Below, piece after piece: positions 1 through 6,540 of a stretch of DNA of 12,181 nt; the first letter of the stretch is position 1; each line of letters starts with the position of its first letter. The notes beneath the pieces were generated by a model. It did not search any database. It was given only the letters and a program-made list of their open reading frames with translations, and was not told where the DNA came from. Both the position numbers and the translations under genes were made by a program. The stretch comes from Candidatus Pollutiaquabacter sp. Lineage in GTDB: Bacteria > Bacteroidota > Bacteroidia > AKYH767-A > 2013-40CM-41-45. Location: the NCBI GenBank assembly GCA_903854075.1, contig CAINVI010000094.1, positions 1-12,181 of the forward strand, read 5' to 3'.

Positions 1-426
1 CGCACGAAGACGGTTGTGCTGACCGTGGGTCTGCATACCAACACCGCTGAAACCGTGGCGCTTTACAACACCCTGAAATCCGCGTCCTTTTGATGTTCCT
101 ACCACATCCACGAAATCACCCTCAGCGAAAAGATCAGCTTTGATCTCTGAACCTAATGAAGGCAATTCAGGGAAGTAACGGAATTCAACCAGCTTTCGCT
201 TAGGAGCCGTTCCCGTTTTCTTGAAGTGACCGGCTTCCGCCTTGGTCGTGTGCTTTTCCTTTTTATCGGAGAATGCCAGCTGCACGGCATTGTAGCCGTC
301 GGTTTCCGTAGTCTTCACCTGGGTGACGACACACGGTCCGGCCTGGATCACGGTGCAAGGGATGTATTTCCCGTCTGCACCGAAGATGCTGGTCATTCCG
401 ATTTTCTTTCCGATAATTCCTGACAT
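1..426 (-). CDS. rplC: 50S ribosomal protein L3, 3' part missing
   Basis: L3 is an early-assembling protein of the large ribosomal subunit that binds 23S rRNA and reaches toward the peptidyl-transferase centre. The reading frame starts at the ATG complementary to 424-426 and stays open for 142 codons to the left edge, so about the last third of a protein of roughly 205 residues is missing. The N-terminus MSGIIGKKIGMTSIF is the family hallmark, and the last visible residues include the conserved segment GRGFQGVVKRHGFSGV, then a GMQTHGQHN stretch. Its start lies 65 nt downstream of the rpsJ stop in the same direction, so it is the fifth gene of the ribosomal operon here. The leader before the ATG is A-rich (AACAAAAAGAAAA) with no Shine-Dalgarno sequence. 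Identification is very secure; only the end is outside the window. Confidence 0.97.
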   Translation of the reverse strand, partial: MSGIIGKKIGMTSIFGADGKYIPCTVIQAGPCVVTQVKTTETDGYNAVQLAFSDKKEKHTTKAEAGHFKKTGTAPKRKLVEFRYFPELPSLGSEIKADLFAEGDFVDVVGTSKGRGFQGVVKRHGFSGVGMQTHGQHNRLRA

Positions 427-448
427 TTTTCTTTTTGTTGTGCCATTG

Positions 449-464
449 GTTGACCGAAGTCAAC
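449..464 (-). other. UUCG-tetraloop hairpin in rpsJ-rplC spacer
   Basis: On the transcribed strand this reads GTTGAC-TTCG-GTCAAC: six perfect base pairs closing a C(UUCG)G tetraloop, a loop type known to be exceptionally stable in RNA. It lies 28 nt after the rpsJ stop and about 22 nt before the rplC start. There is no T-run right after it, so it does not look like a terminator; an mRNA-stabilising, processing or translational element is more likely. The structure is read directly from the sequence; the function is inferred. Confidence 0.55.
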
Positions 465-491
465 ATAGCAGGTTTTAACCTATGGTGTTAA

Positions 492-800
492 TTATGATGC
501 TTTGATTTCAACTTCAACGCCGCTTGGCAGCTCTAGCTTCATCAACGCGTCAACCGTTTTTGCGGTAGAGTTATAGATATCCAGCAGACGCTTATACGAG
601 CAAAGTTGGAATTGCTCACGCGCCTTTTTGTTTACGTGCGGGGAACGAAGTACCGTAAAGATCTTCTTATCGGTCGGCAGCGGAATAGGTCCGTTTACTA
701 CCGCTCCGGTGATCTTTACCGTCTTTACGATTTTCTCGGCTGATTTGTCAACCAGGTTGTGATCGTAAGACTTCAATTTGATGCGAATGCGCTGAGACAT
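492..800 (-). CDS. rpsJ: 30S ribosomal protein S10 (NusE)
   Basis: S10 is a small-subunit head protein. As NusE it also binds NusB and NusG in transcription antitermination complexes. The 102-residue product matches the normal family length. The N-terminus MSQRIRIKLKSYDHNLVD and the central GPIPLPT and SPHVNKKAREQF stretches are diagnostic. The start is 32 nt downstream of the fusA stop, with no gene between. In many other bacteria tuf follows fusA and S10 opens a separate operon; here the str and S10 clusters are joined directly, as is usual in Bacteroidota. No promoter motif or Shine-Dalgarno sequence is visible in the 32-nt gap, so it should be co-transcribed with fusA. Identification is certain. 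Confidence 0.98.
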   Translation of the reverse strand: MSQRIRIKLKSYDHNLVDKSAEKIVKTVKITGAVVNGPIPLPTDKKIFTVLRSPHVNKKAREQFQLCSYKRLLDIYNSTAKTVDALMKLELPSGVEVEIKAS

Positions 801-832
801 TGGAAAGAACGTTTATTAGTTGATAATTGATA

Positions 833-2965
833 TTAGTCGATTTGAGCCGCTTTGGTTTTGCCTTTAGCCTTTGCGATAACTTCATCAGCCAAATTGCGCG
901 GACAATCAGAGTAGTGAGAGAATTCCATCGTAGAAGTAGCACGACCGGAAGTAATGGTACGTAATTGTGTTACGTAACCGAACATTTCGGACAGTGGAAC
1001 TTTAGCTTTGATTACCTGGGCACCGCCTTTGGAATCCATACCTTCCACCTGACCGCGACGGCGATTCAAGTCACCCACAACGTCACCCATGTTTTGCTCC
1101 GGCGTAATAACCTCCAGCTTCATGATTGGCTCCAGCAGTACAGGTTTGCATTTTGGAAGTGCTTCACGGAAAGCAGTACGCGCACAGATTTCAAAAGAAA
1201 GTGAATCAGAGTCAACGTTGTGATAAGAACCGTCAATCAAACGGACCTTCAGCGCTTGCAACGGATAGCCAGCCAATACACCATTCAACATAGATGAACG
1301 GAATCCTTTTTCAACAGCCGGAATGAATTCACGAGGAATGTTACCGCCGGTGATTTCATTAACGAATTGAAGACCCATATTCTTATCGGTGACTTCAAAG
1401 TCAGCATCCACAGTAGATGCAACGATCTTGATATCGGCAAACTTACCACGACCACCGGTCTGCTTTTTGTACACCTCGCGGTGCTCAATCACGCCGTTGA
1501 TAGCTTCTTTATAGTTAACCTGAGGAGCACCCTGGTTTACTTCCACTTTAAACTCACGCTTCAAACGGTCGATAATGATCTCCAGGTGCAATTCACCCAT
1601 TCCGGAAATTACCGTTTGACCGGACTCTTCATCTGACTTAACGCGGAATGTCGGATCTTCTTCAGAGAGCTTACCTAAAGCAACACCCAGTTTATCCTGA
1701 TCAGCCTGCGTTTTAGCTTCGATAGCCAAACCGATAACCGGCTCAGGGAAATTCATCGCCTCAAGAACGATTGGAGCGTTCTCAGCACAAAGTGTATCAC
1801 CGGTCTTGATGTCTTTAAATCCTACTGCAGCACCGATGTCACCCGCTTCGATGAACGGAACCTGGTTCTGCTTATTAGCGTGCATCTGGAAAATACGGGA
1901 AATACGCTCCTTGTTTCCTGAACGCGTGTTCAATACATAAGAACCTTCGTCCAAACGACCGGCATAGCAACGGAAATAAGCCAAACGACCAACAAATGGA
2001 TCGGTAGCAATCTTAAAGGCCAATGCAGTGAACGGCTCTTTAGGATCGGGCTTACGCACCACTTCTTCGCCGGTATCAGGATTGGTTCCGACAATATTGT
2101 CTTTATCCAACGGTGAAGGCATTAACTCCATCACCAGGTCAAGCATGGTCTGAACACCTTTGTTCTTGAAGGAAGAACCGCAAACCATCGGAACCAGTTT
2201 GTTGGCCAGACAAGCTTTGCGAAGTGCATCAAAGATTTCCCGCTCCGAAATGGAGTTAGGATCTTCGAAATACTTTTCCATCAATTTATCGTCGAATTCA
2301 GCGATAGCCTCGAGCAGTTTCTCGCGCCATTCTTTTACTTCCTCCACCATGTTGTCCGGGATAGGAACAACAGTAAAGGTCATTCCTTTGTCTTGCTCGT
2401 TCCAAATGATTCCACGGTTGTTGATCAAATCAACAACACCTTTGAAATCATCTTCAGCACCGATAGGAAGCTGCAGTGGGAGCGGGTTACCGCCAAGTAC
2501 TTCTTGAACCTGTTTTACAACATTCAGGAAGTCGGCACCAGCACGGTCCATCTTGTTGACGAAACCGATACGCGTTACATTGTAATTGTTGGCCAAACGC
2601 CAGTTGGTCTCCGATTGCGGCTCAACACCATCAACGGCAGAAAAAAGGAACACCAGTCCGTCCAATACACGGAGGGAACGGTTAACTTCTACAGTGAAGT
2701 CAACGTGTCCTGGAGTATCAATAATATTCAGTTTGTATTTTTCACCACGGTAATTCCAGAAGCAGGTAGTAGCAGCAGAGGTAATGGTAATACCACGCTC
2801 CTGCTCTTGTGCCATCCAGTCCATGGTAGCAGCGCCGTCATGGACCTCGCCAATCTTGTGCACCACACCGGTATAATAAAGGATACGCTCGGTAGTTGTC
2901 GTCTTACCCGCATCAATGTGGGCGGCGATACCGATGTTTCTTGTGTTTTTGAGTTCTTTGCTCAT
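833..2965 (-). CDS. fusA: Translation elongation factor G (EF-G)
   Basis: EF-G is the GTPase that moves tRNAs and mRNA through the ribosome and, with RRF, splits ribosomes after termination. The 710-residue protein is full length. GTPase motifs are intact: G1 AHIDAGKT (15-22), G2 RGIT (57-60), G3 DTPGH with His87 (83-87) and G4 NKMD (137-140). Domain III carries GMGELHLEI. Domain IV carries GGRGKFADI and the PREFIPAVEKG segment that enters the decoding site. Its place in the str operon and its intact motifs mark it as the housekeeping EF-G rather than the divergent EF-G2 paralogue many Bacteroidota carry elsewhere. The spacer from rpsG is unusually long (238 nt), which raises the possibility of separate control of this gene. 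The ATG complementary to 2963-2965 gives the expected N-terminus MSKELKNTRNIGIAAHIDAG. Confidence 0.98.
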   Translation of the reverse strand: MSKELKNTRNIGIAAHIDAGKTTTTERILYYTGVVHKIGEVHDGAATMDWMAQEQERGITITSAATTCFWNYRGEKYKLNIIDTPGHVDFTVEVNRSLRVLDGLVFLFSAVDGVEPQSETNWRLANNYNVTRIGFVNKMDRAGADFLNVVKQVQEVLGGNPLPLQLPIGAEDDFKGVVDLINNRGIIWNEQDKGMTFTVVPIPDNMVEEVKEWREKLLEAIAEFDDKLMEKYFEDPNSISEREIFDALRKACLANKLVPMVCGSSFKNKGVQTMLDLVMELMPSPLDKDNIVGTNPDTGEEVVRKPDPKEPFTALAFKIATDPFVGRLAYFRCYAGRLDEGSYVLNTRSGNKERISRIFQMHANKQNQVPFIEAGDIGAAVGFKDIKTGDTLCAENAPIVLEAMNFPEPVIGLAIEAKTQADQDKLGVALGKLSEEDPTFRVKSDEESGQTVISGMGELHLEIIIDRLKREFKVEVNQGAPQVNYKEAINGVIEHREVYKKQTGGRGKFADIKIVASTVDADFEVTDKNMGLQFVNEITGGNIPREFIPAVEKGFRSSMLNGVLAGYPLQALKVRLIDGSYHNVDSDSLSFEICARTAFREALPKCKPVLLEPIMKLEVITPEQNMGDVVGDLNRRRGQVEGMDSKGGAQVIKAKVPLSEMFGYVTQLRTITSGRATSTMEFSHYSDCPRNLADEVIAKAKGKTKAAQID

Positions 2966-3203
2966 TTGATTAGTTATCCGTTAATCCTAACGATAGTTTT
3001 CTCTTTTGTTCGTGATAACCGGACACTTTGAGCGGACGTCACACTGCTGTGGGACGTTGGATCTGCTCAGTTATCCAGTAAGCTCTTGCTCGTTACTGCG
3101 GCAAGTCAGGGGGTTATCCCGTAAAAGAAAGAACTACTTACTCGTTTATTTGGACCCGTTTGAAAGGTTCATTCGGGGTATTCGTACTCTCTACTATCAA
3201 CCC
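2966..3203 (-). other. Long, repeat-rich rpsG-fusA spacer, possible structured RNA
   Basis: This 238-nt gap lies inside an operon whose other spacers are 32-65 nt. No convincing ORF fills it. It holds several inverted repeats. At 3036-3057, ACGTC pairs with GACGT and an inner CAC pairs with GTG around a 4-nt loop, with one A.G mismatch. At 3059-3076, GGAT pairs with ATCC. At 3076-3098, CAGTAA pairs with TTACTG. At 3085-3105, CTTGC pairs with GCAAG. The last two overlap, so they cannot form together. GTTATCC occurs three times, at 2973-2979, 3070-3076 and 3113-3119. I find no TAnnTTTG promoter box and no T-run terminator. The repeats are seen in the sequence; a regulatory RNA role for EF-G or S7 expression is inferred. 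Confidence 0.45.
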
Positions 3204-3671
3204 TTAAGCACGGAAGTGCGAGAAGGCTTTGTTGGCTTCTGCCATACGGTGGGTATCTTCCTTCTTCTTCATAGCAGCACCTTCACCCTTTGAAGCGGCG
3301 ATGATCTCACCGGCTAAACGATCAGCCATCGTCTTTTCATTACGGCCGCGGGAATAATTGATCATCCACTTGATCGACAAGCTAATCCGACGGTCAGGAC
3401 GAATTTCACTTGGAATCTGGAAGGTAGCACCACCTACACGACGACTCTTAACTTCCACCGTAGGCATGATGTTGGTCATCGCTTTTTTCCAGGTGTCCAA
3501 ACCGTTTTCCTTGGTCTTTTCTTCAATGCGGTTAATCGCATCGTAGAAAATGGTGAACGCGGTATTCTTTTTACCATCGTACATCATCATGTTCACGAAA
3601 CGAGTTACCAACGTATCGTTGAACTTGGGATCTGGAAGGAGAATGCGCTTCTTCGGTTTAGTCTTACGCAT
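3204..3671 (-). CDS. rpsG: 30S ribosomal protein S7
   Basis: S7 nucleates assembly of the 30S head by binding the 3' major domain of 16S rRNA, and it lies near the E-site and mRNA exit. The 155-residue length is normal. Diagnostic stretches are the basic N-terminus MRKTKPKKR, LVTRFVNMMMYDGKK, MPTVEVKSRRVGGATFQIP and the C-terminal HRMAEANKAFSHFR. It starts 42 nt downstream of rpsL. In enterobacteria S7 is the autogenous repressor of the str operon and binds the rpsL-rpsG spacer. Here that spacer is short and unremarkable, while the rpsG-fusA spacer is long and structured, so any feedback site may sit after the gene instead; that last point is inference. Confidence 0.98.
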   Translation of the reverse strand: MRKTKPKKRILLPDPKFNDTLVTRFVNMMMYDGKKNTAFTIFYDAINRIEEKTKENGLDTWKKAMTNIMPTVEVKSRRVGGATFQIPSEIRPDRRISLSIKWMINYSRGRNEKTMADRLAGEIIAASKGEGAAMKKKEDTHRMAEANKAFSHFRA

Positions 3672-3713
3672 GGAATTAGGCGGGTATTATATTCGTTTAC
3701 TTACTTGACTTGA

Positions 3714-4115
3714 TTACTTTTTCTTGGCTGGAGCTGCTGCACCTGCTTTAGGACGCTTAGCACCATATTTAGAACGCTGTTGTTTGCGACCATCAACACC
3801 CGCTGTATCCAAAGAACCGCGAACGATGTGGTAACGAACTCCCGGAAGATCCTTCACACGACCTCCGCGAATCAACACGATGGAGTGCTCCTGAAGGTTG
3901 TGTCCTTCGCCCGGAATGTATGCCGTAACTTCAAATTTGTTAGTCAAACGCACACGAGCTACTTTACGCATAGCGGAATTCGGCTTCTTTGGAGTGGTCG
4001 TGTACACACGGGTACATACACCGCGGCGCTGCGGACAGGATGCCAACGCAGGCGACTTACTCTTATCAATCAGCTTCTCGCGGCCTTTACGGACCAACTG
4101 TGAAATTGTAGGCAT
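3714..4115 (-). CDS. rpsL: 30S ribosomal protein S12
   Basis: S12 sits at the decoding centre and governs accuracy; it is the classical target of streptomycin resistance mutations. The protein has 133 residues with the invariant CPQRRGVCTRVYTTTPKKPNSA and RGGRVKDLPGVRYHIVRG segments. The two main streptomycin positions carry the wild-type residues, Lys43 and Lys88, and Asp89, the residue methylthiolated in some bacteria, is present. So no S12-based resistance is indicated. The C-terminus is a short Lys/Ala/Pro-rich tail (KAGAAAPAKKK), slightly longer than in E. coli. It is the first gene of the operon, with a strong promoter at 4181-4211 and a leader of about 60 nt. The start context is AT-rich with no Shine-Dalgarno sequence. 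Confidence 0.98.
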   Translation of the reverse strand: MPTISQLVRKGREKLIDKSKSPALASCPQRRGVCTRVYTTTPKKPNSAMRKVARVRLTNKFEVTAYIPGEGHNLQEHSIVLIRGGRVKDLPGVRYHIVRGSLDTAGVDGRKQQRSKYGAKRPKAGAAAPAKKK

Positions 4116-4150
4116 TATTGGTTATTCTTTCGTGTTAATCTTCAAACAAT

Positions 4151-4168
4151 TAGGCGTTTTTCGCCCTA
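4151..4168 (-). promoter_or_regulatory. Hairpin in the rpsL 5' leader
   Basis: The transcribed strand reads TAGGGCG-AAAAA-CGCCTA, forming a six-pair stem with one bulged G and an A-rich loop. It would lie only a few nucleotides after the predicted transcription start of the ribosomal operon and 35 nt before the rpsL ATG. A stem this close to the 5' end could protect the mRNA or serve as a feedback site. Pairing is seen; function is inferred. Confidence 0.4.
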
Positions 4169-4180
4169 TTTTGGGGAATG

Positions 4181-4211
4181 CAAAGGTACTACTTCCTAAT
4201 TATTTACCAAA
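4181..4211 (-). promoter_or_regulatory. Promoter of the str/S10 ribosomal operon
   Basis: Read on the minus strand, TTTG (4211-4208) is followed by exactly 19 nt and then TACCTTTG (4188-4181). This is a perfect match to the Bacteroidota primary sigma-factor consensus TTTG-N19-TAnnTTTG. An A8 tract (4231-4224 read on the minus strand) lies just upstream of the -33 box and could act like an UP element. Predicted initiation near 4174 leaves a leader of about 60 nt before rpsL. It is the best promoter match in the window, as expected for a highly expressed ribosomal operon. Confidence 0.85.
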
Positions 4212-4223
4212 TCCTGTTGGTAA
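4204..4223. repeat. Palindrome overlapping the -33 box of the rpsL promoter
   Basis: TTACCAA (4204-4210) and TTGGTAA (4217-4223) form a perfect 7-bp dyad around a 6-bp centre. The left arm contains most of the -33 TTTG box of the rpsL promoter, so a protein bound here would compete with RNA polymerase. Read on the plus strand, the dyad is followed by eight Ts (4224-4231), so a weak plus-strand terminator is the alternative reading. No plus-strand gene lies upstream to need one. Confidence 0.45.
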
Positions 4224-4270
4224 TTTTTTTTGCACAAATCAGCTCAAAATCGGCTTTCGGACGATTCAGC

Positions 4271-4290
4271 CGGCTAAAAACGGCTAAAAC
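4271..4290. repeat. Tandem CGGCTAAAA repeat
   Basis: Two adjacent 10-mers, CGGCTAAAAA and CGGCTAAAAC, differ at one base. They lie between the clpX terminator and the rpsL promoter, about 60 bp upstream of its -33 box. A further CGGCT lies at 4251-4255. This may be an upstream activator site or debris of an old terminator; nothing in the sequence decides. Confidence 0.35.
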
Positions 4291-4330
4291 TAGGTAGGAT
4301 TAAAATATAATATGTTGATTATTAAGCGAT

Positions 4331-4361
4331 TAAAATAAAACAGCCCGGACTTGCCGGGCTG
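4331..4361 (-). terminator. Rho-independent terminator after clpX
   Basis: CAGCCCGG (4341-4348) pairs perfectly with CCGGGCTG (4354-4361) around a 5-nt loop. On the minus strand the stem is followed by TTTTATTTT. It lies 27 nt beyond the clpX stop and isolates clpX from the ribosomal operon downstream. Confidence 0.9.
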
Positions 4362-4388
4362 AAAATAATCTTTCTGATAATCAAATAA

Positions 4389-5627
4389 TTACGCCACTCT
4401 AAGTCGATTTACATTCGATTTTTCAAACTTTTCGCGCGCATAGGTCAACGTAAGGTGAAATTCTTTGATCTGCTTGCCGGTAGGTATCTCATACATGGCA
4501 TCCAGCAGAATCGCTTCGCAAATGGATCGCAACCCGCGAGCTCCCAACTTGAACTCGAACGCCTGGTCGACAATGTAGTCTAAGGCTGCCTTGTCCACTT
4601 CCAACTTCACATTTTCCAACTGAAACAGCTTTTCATACTGTTTCATCAAGGCATTTTTCGGCTCGGTCAATATGGAACGCAACGTCGGTTTGTCCAACGG
4701 ATCCAGGTGGGTCAATACGGGAACCCGACCAATCAACTCGGGGATCAGTCCAAACGATTTCAAATCAGCAGGACTCACATACTGTAAATAATTCTCTTTG
4801 TCGTAGCCCTGTTTTTCTTTACCTGTCCGGTAGCCAATTGCATGGGTTTCTAAACGACGCGCAATCTTCTTGTCAATTCCGTCGAAAGCACCACCGCAAA
4901 TAAACAGAATGTTGGACGTGTCAATCGTGATCATTTTCTGCTCCGGATGCTTGCGACCACCCTGCGGCGGCACGTTTACGGTAGAGCCTTCCAGCAACTT
5001 CAATAACGCCTGCTGCACGCCTTCTCCGCTGACATCCCGCGTGATCGACGGATTATCGCTCTTACGGGCAATCTTGTCAATTTCGTCGATATAGACCACT
5101 CCGCGCTCCGCTGCAGCAACATCATAATCAGCGGCCTGCAGCAAACGCGTTAAAATACTCTCCACATCTTCGCCTACATATCCCGCTTCCGTCAGCACGG
5201 TAGCATCAGCAATACAGAAGGGAACATTCAGCATCTTAGCAATGGATCGCGCCAGCAAGGTCTTTCCGGTACCGGTTTCACCGACCAAAAGGATGTTCGA
5301 CTTCTCAATTTCTACTTCGTCCTGCTTTTTAATCTTGCTGGAAATTCGCTTATAATGGTTGTATACAGCCACCGACAACACTTTCTTCGCATCATCCTGG
5401 CCAATCACATATTGGTCGAGGAATTTCTTTATTTCCGCGGGCTTCAACAGCGTCATCTGCGAGCTGATGTTATTCTTCAGCCGTGTATTCATTTCTTCAC
5501 TCAGGATACCCTGGGCCTGCTGAATACACTGGTCACAGATATCTCCGGTAATACCGGCAATCAATACAAACGTCTCACTTTTGTCGCGTCCGCAAAACGA
5601 ACACTTGATATCCTTCTGGTTTTTCAT
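4389..5627 (-). CDS. clpX: ATP-dependent Clp protease ATP-binding subunit ClpX
   Basis: ClpX is the hexameric AAA+ unfoldase that recognises tagged proteins and threads them into the ClpP chamber. The 412-residue protein is complete. It has an N-terminal zinc-binding domain with Cys9, Cys12, Cys31 and Cys34; Walker A GETGTGKT (116-123); pore loop GYVGED (149-154); Walker B VVYIDEID (177-184); the RKH pore loop (225-227); and the sensor-2 motif GARGLRS (362-368). The ClpP-docking loop, IGF in E. coli, reads IGY (264-266). It lies downstream of clpP in the same direction, but a terminator and a candidate -7 box in the 187-bp spacer suggest partly independent transcription. A short hairpin ends 2 nt before its start codon. 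Confidence 0.98.
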   Translation of the reverse strand: MKNQKDIKCSFCGRDKSETFVLIAGITGDICDQCIQQAQGILSEEMNTRLKNNISSQMTLLKPAEIKKFLDQYVIGQDDAKKVLSVAVYNHYKRISSKIKKQDEVEIEKSNILLVGETGTGKTLLARSIAKMLNVPFCIADATVLTEAGYVGEDVESILTRLLQAADYDVAAAERGVVYIDEIDKIARKSDNPSITRDVSGEGVQQALLKLLEGSTVNVPPQGGRKHPEQKMITIDTSNILFICGGAFDGIDKKIARRLETHAIGYRTGKEKQGYDKENYLQYVSPADLKSFGLIPELIGRVPVLTHLDPLDKPTLRSILTEPKNALMKQYEKLFQLENVKLEVDKAALDYIVDQAFEFKLGARGLRSICEAILLDAMYEIPTGKQIKEFHLTLTYAREKFEKSNVNRLRVA

Positions 5628-5629
5628 GC

Positions 5630-5646
5630 AATCCGATAGCTGGATT
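5630..5646 (-). promoter_or_regulatory. Hairpin next to the clpX start codon
   Basis: On the transcribed strand, AATCC and GGATT can pair (5 bp, 7-nt loop), ending 2 nt before the clpX ATG. With no Shine-Dalgarno sequence, structure at the start is a plausible way to tune initiation. The stem is short and could be chance. Confidence 0.3.
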
Positions 5647-5664
5647 TAATTGTACTGCAAACTA

Positions 5665-5672
5665 CAAAATTA
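5665..5672 (-). promoter_or_regulatory. Candidate -7 box for clpX
   Basis: TAATTTTG on the minus strand fits TAnnTTTG and would start transcription about 30 nt before the clpX ATG. No TTTG is found at the -33 position; an A7 run lies just upstream of that position. The identical octamer occurs upstream of clpP, which supports it. Confidence 0.45.
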
Positions 5673-5742
5673 CGGGTGGCTTGTCGAGTTTTTTTGGCGA
5701 ATACCTTGCAACTTGCTCAAATCCAATAGTCCCATTTTGAGC

Positions 5743-5785
5743 CAAAAACTAAACATCCGGCCTGAACGGGTATTCAGACCGGATG
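5743..5785 (-). terminator. Rho-independent terminator after clpP
   Basis: CATCCGG (5754-5760) pairs with CCGGATG (5779-5785), with further inner pairing of CTGAA with TTCAG. The minus strand then runs into TTTAGTTTTT. It lies 29 nt after the clpP stop. A small GCTAAT/ATTAGC inverted repeat (5793-5812) lies between the stop and the terminator. Some read-through into clpX may still occur. Confidence 0.8.
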
Positions 5786-5814
5786 CGGAACGGCTAATTG
5801 CTAGCCATTAGCGA

Positions 5815-6492
5815 TTACTTCTTACGGGTAAGTACCTCGTCGATCATACCGTACGCCTTGGCCTCCTCGGCAGTCATCCAGTAATCACGGTCAGAATCTT
5901 TCCACACTTTCTCATATTCCTGTCCACTGTGCAGGGCAATGATTTCATACAGCTCTTTCTTAAGCTTCTGGATTTCACGTGCAGTGATTTCAATATCAGA
6001 TGCTTGTCCTTCAGCACCACCCAAAGGCTGGTGAATCATGATGCGAGCATGTTTCAGTGCCGCGCGCTTCCCTTTCTCCCCGGAACACATCAACACTGCG
6101 GCCATGGAGGCTGCCATTCCGGTGCAGATCGTAGAAATATTCGGCTGCACAAACTGCATGGTATCGTAGATCCCTAGGCCGGCATACACCGAACCGCCAG
6201 GACTGTTCATGTAAATCATGATATCCTTTTTGGCATCTACAGATTCCAAAAACAATAACTGCGCCTGGATGATATTGGAAACATAATCGTTGATACCTAC
6301 GCCCAGGAAGATGATGCGATCCATCATCAAACGGGAGAAGACATCCATCGTGGCAATGTTCAACTGACGCTCTTCAATAATCGTTGGAGAAATATAATCG
6401 CTGCGGACAGCGGAAACAAAACTGTCAACGGACACACTGCTAATGCCTTTGTGCTTGACAGCATACTTGCGGAACTCATCGGTAAAATTCAT
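5815..6492 (-). CDS. clpP: ATP-dependent Clp protease proteolytic subunit ClpP
   Basis: ClpP forms the double-heptamer serine protease chamber fed by ClpX and similar unfoldases in the cytoplasm. At 225 residues it is somewhat longer than E. coli ClpP (207). The catalytic triad is intact: Ser129 in GMAASMA, His154 in MIHQPLGG and Asp203 in DRDYWM. Spacings of 25 and 49 residues equal those of the E. coli enzyme. The oxyanion-side motif MNSPGGSV is at 95-102. The catalytic serine sits 18 residues further from the N-terminus than in the E. coli precursor, so the extra length is N-terminal and may be a propeptide. tig lies upstream and clpX downstream; terminators on both sides and a candidate promoter suggest it can be made as a single-gene mRNA. 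Confidence 0.98.
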   Translation of the reverse strand: MNFTDEFRKYAVKHKGISSVSVDSFVSAVRSDYISPTIIEERQLNIATMDVFSRLMMDRIIFLGVGINDYVSNIIQAQLLFLESVDAKKDIMIYMNSPGGSVYAGLGIYDTMQFVQPNISTICTGMAASMAAVLMCSGEKGKRAALKHARIMIHQPLGGAEGQASDIEITAREIQKLKKELYEIIALHSGQEYEKVWKDSDRDYWMTAEEAKAYGMIDEVLTRKK

Positions 6493-6540
6493 GGTGTTTG
6501 GATTGTGGTAGTAAAGACGAAAAAACGGCTGAAATGTTTC

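Noticed and set aside
427..446. 17-codon upstream ORF overlapping the rplC start (MAQQKEKCQELSERKSE)
   Set aside because: It is out of frame with rplC and driven by the A-rich leader composition; no sign of a real leader peptide.
801..832. Loss of tuf between fusA and rpsJ as a deletion
   Set aside because: Absence of tuf at this place is normal for Bacteroidota, where it sits elsewhere.
2973..3119. Three GTTATCC copies suggesting a DnaA-box cluster or replication origin
   Set aside because: The copies continue as CG, AG and CG rather than ACA, so they match only the first part of TTATCCACA. There is no AT-rich unwinding region, and the location inside a ribosomal operon is not origin-like.
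3006..3293. Plus-strand 95-codon ORF over the rpsG-fusA spacer
   Set aside because: It runs antisense into rpsG, has no recognisable domain, promoter or leader, and its composition looks like a chance open frame.
3714..4115. Streptomycin-resistance allele of rpsL
   Set aside because: Lys43 and Lys88 are both wild type and neighbouring residues are normal.
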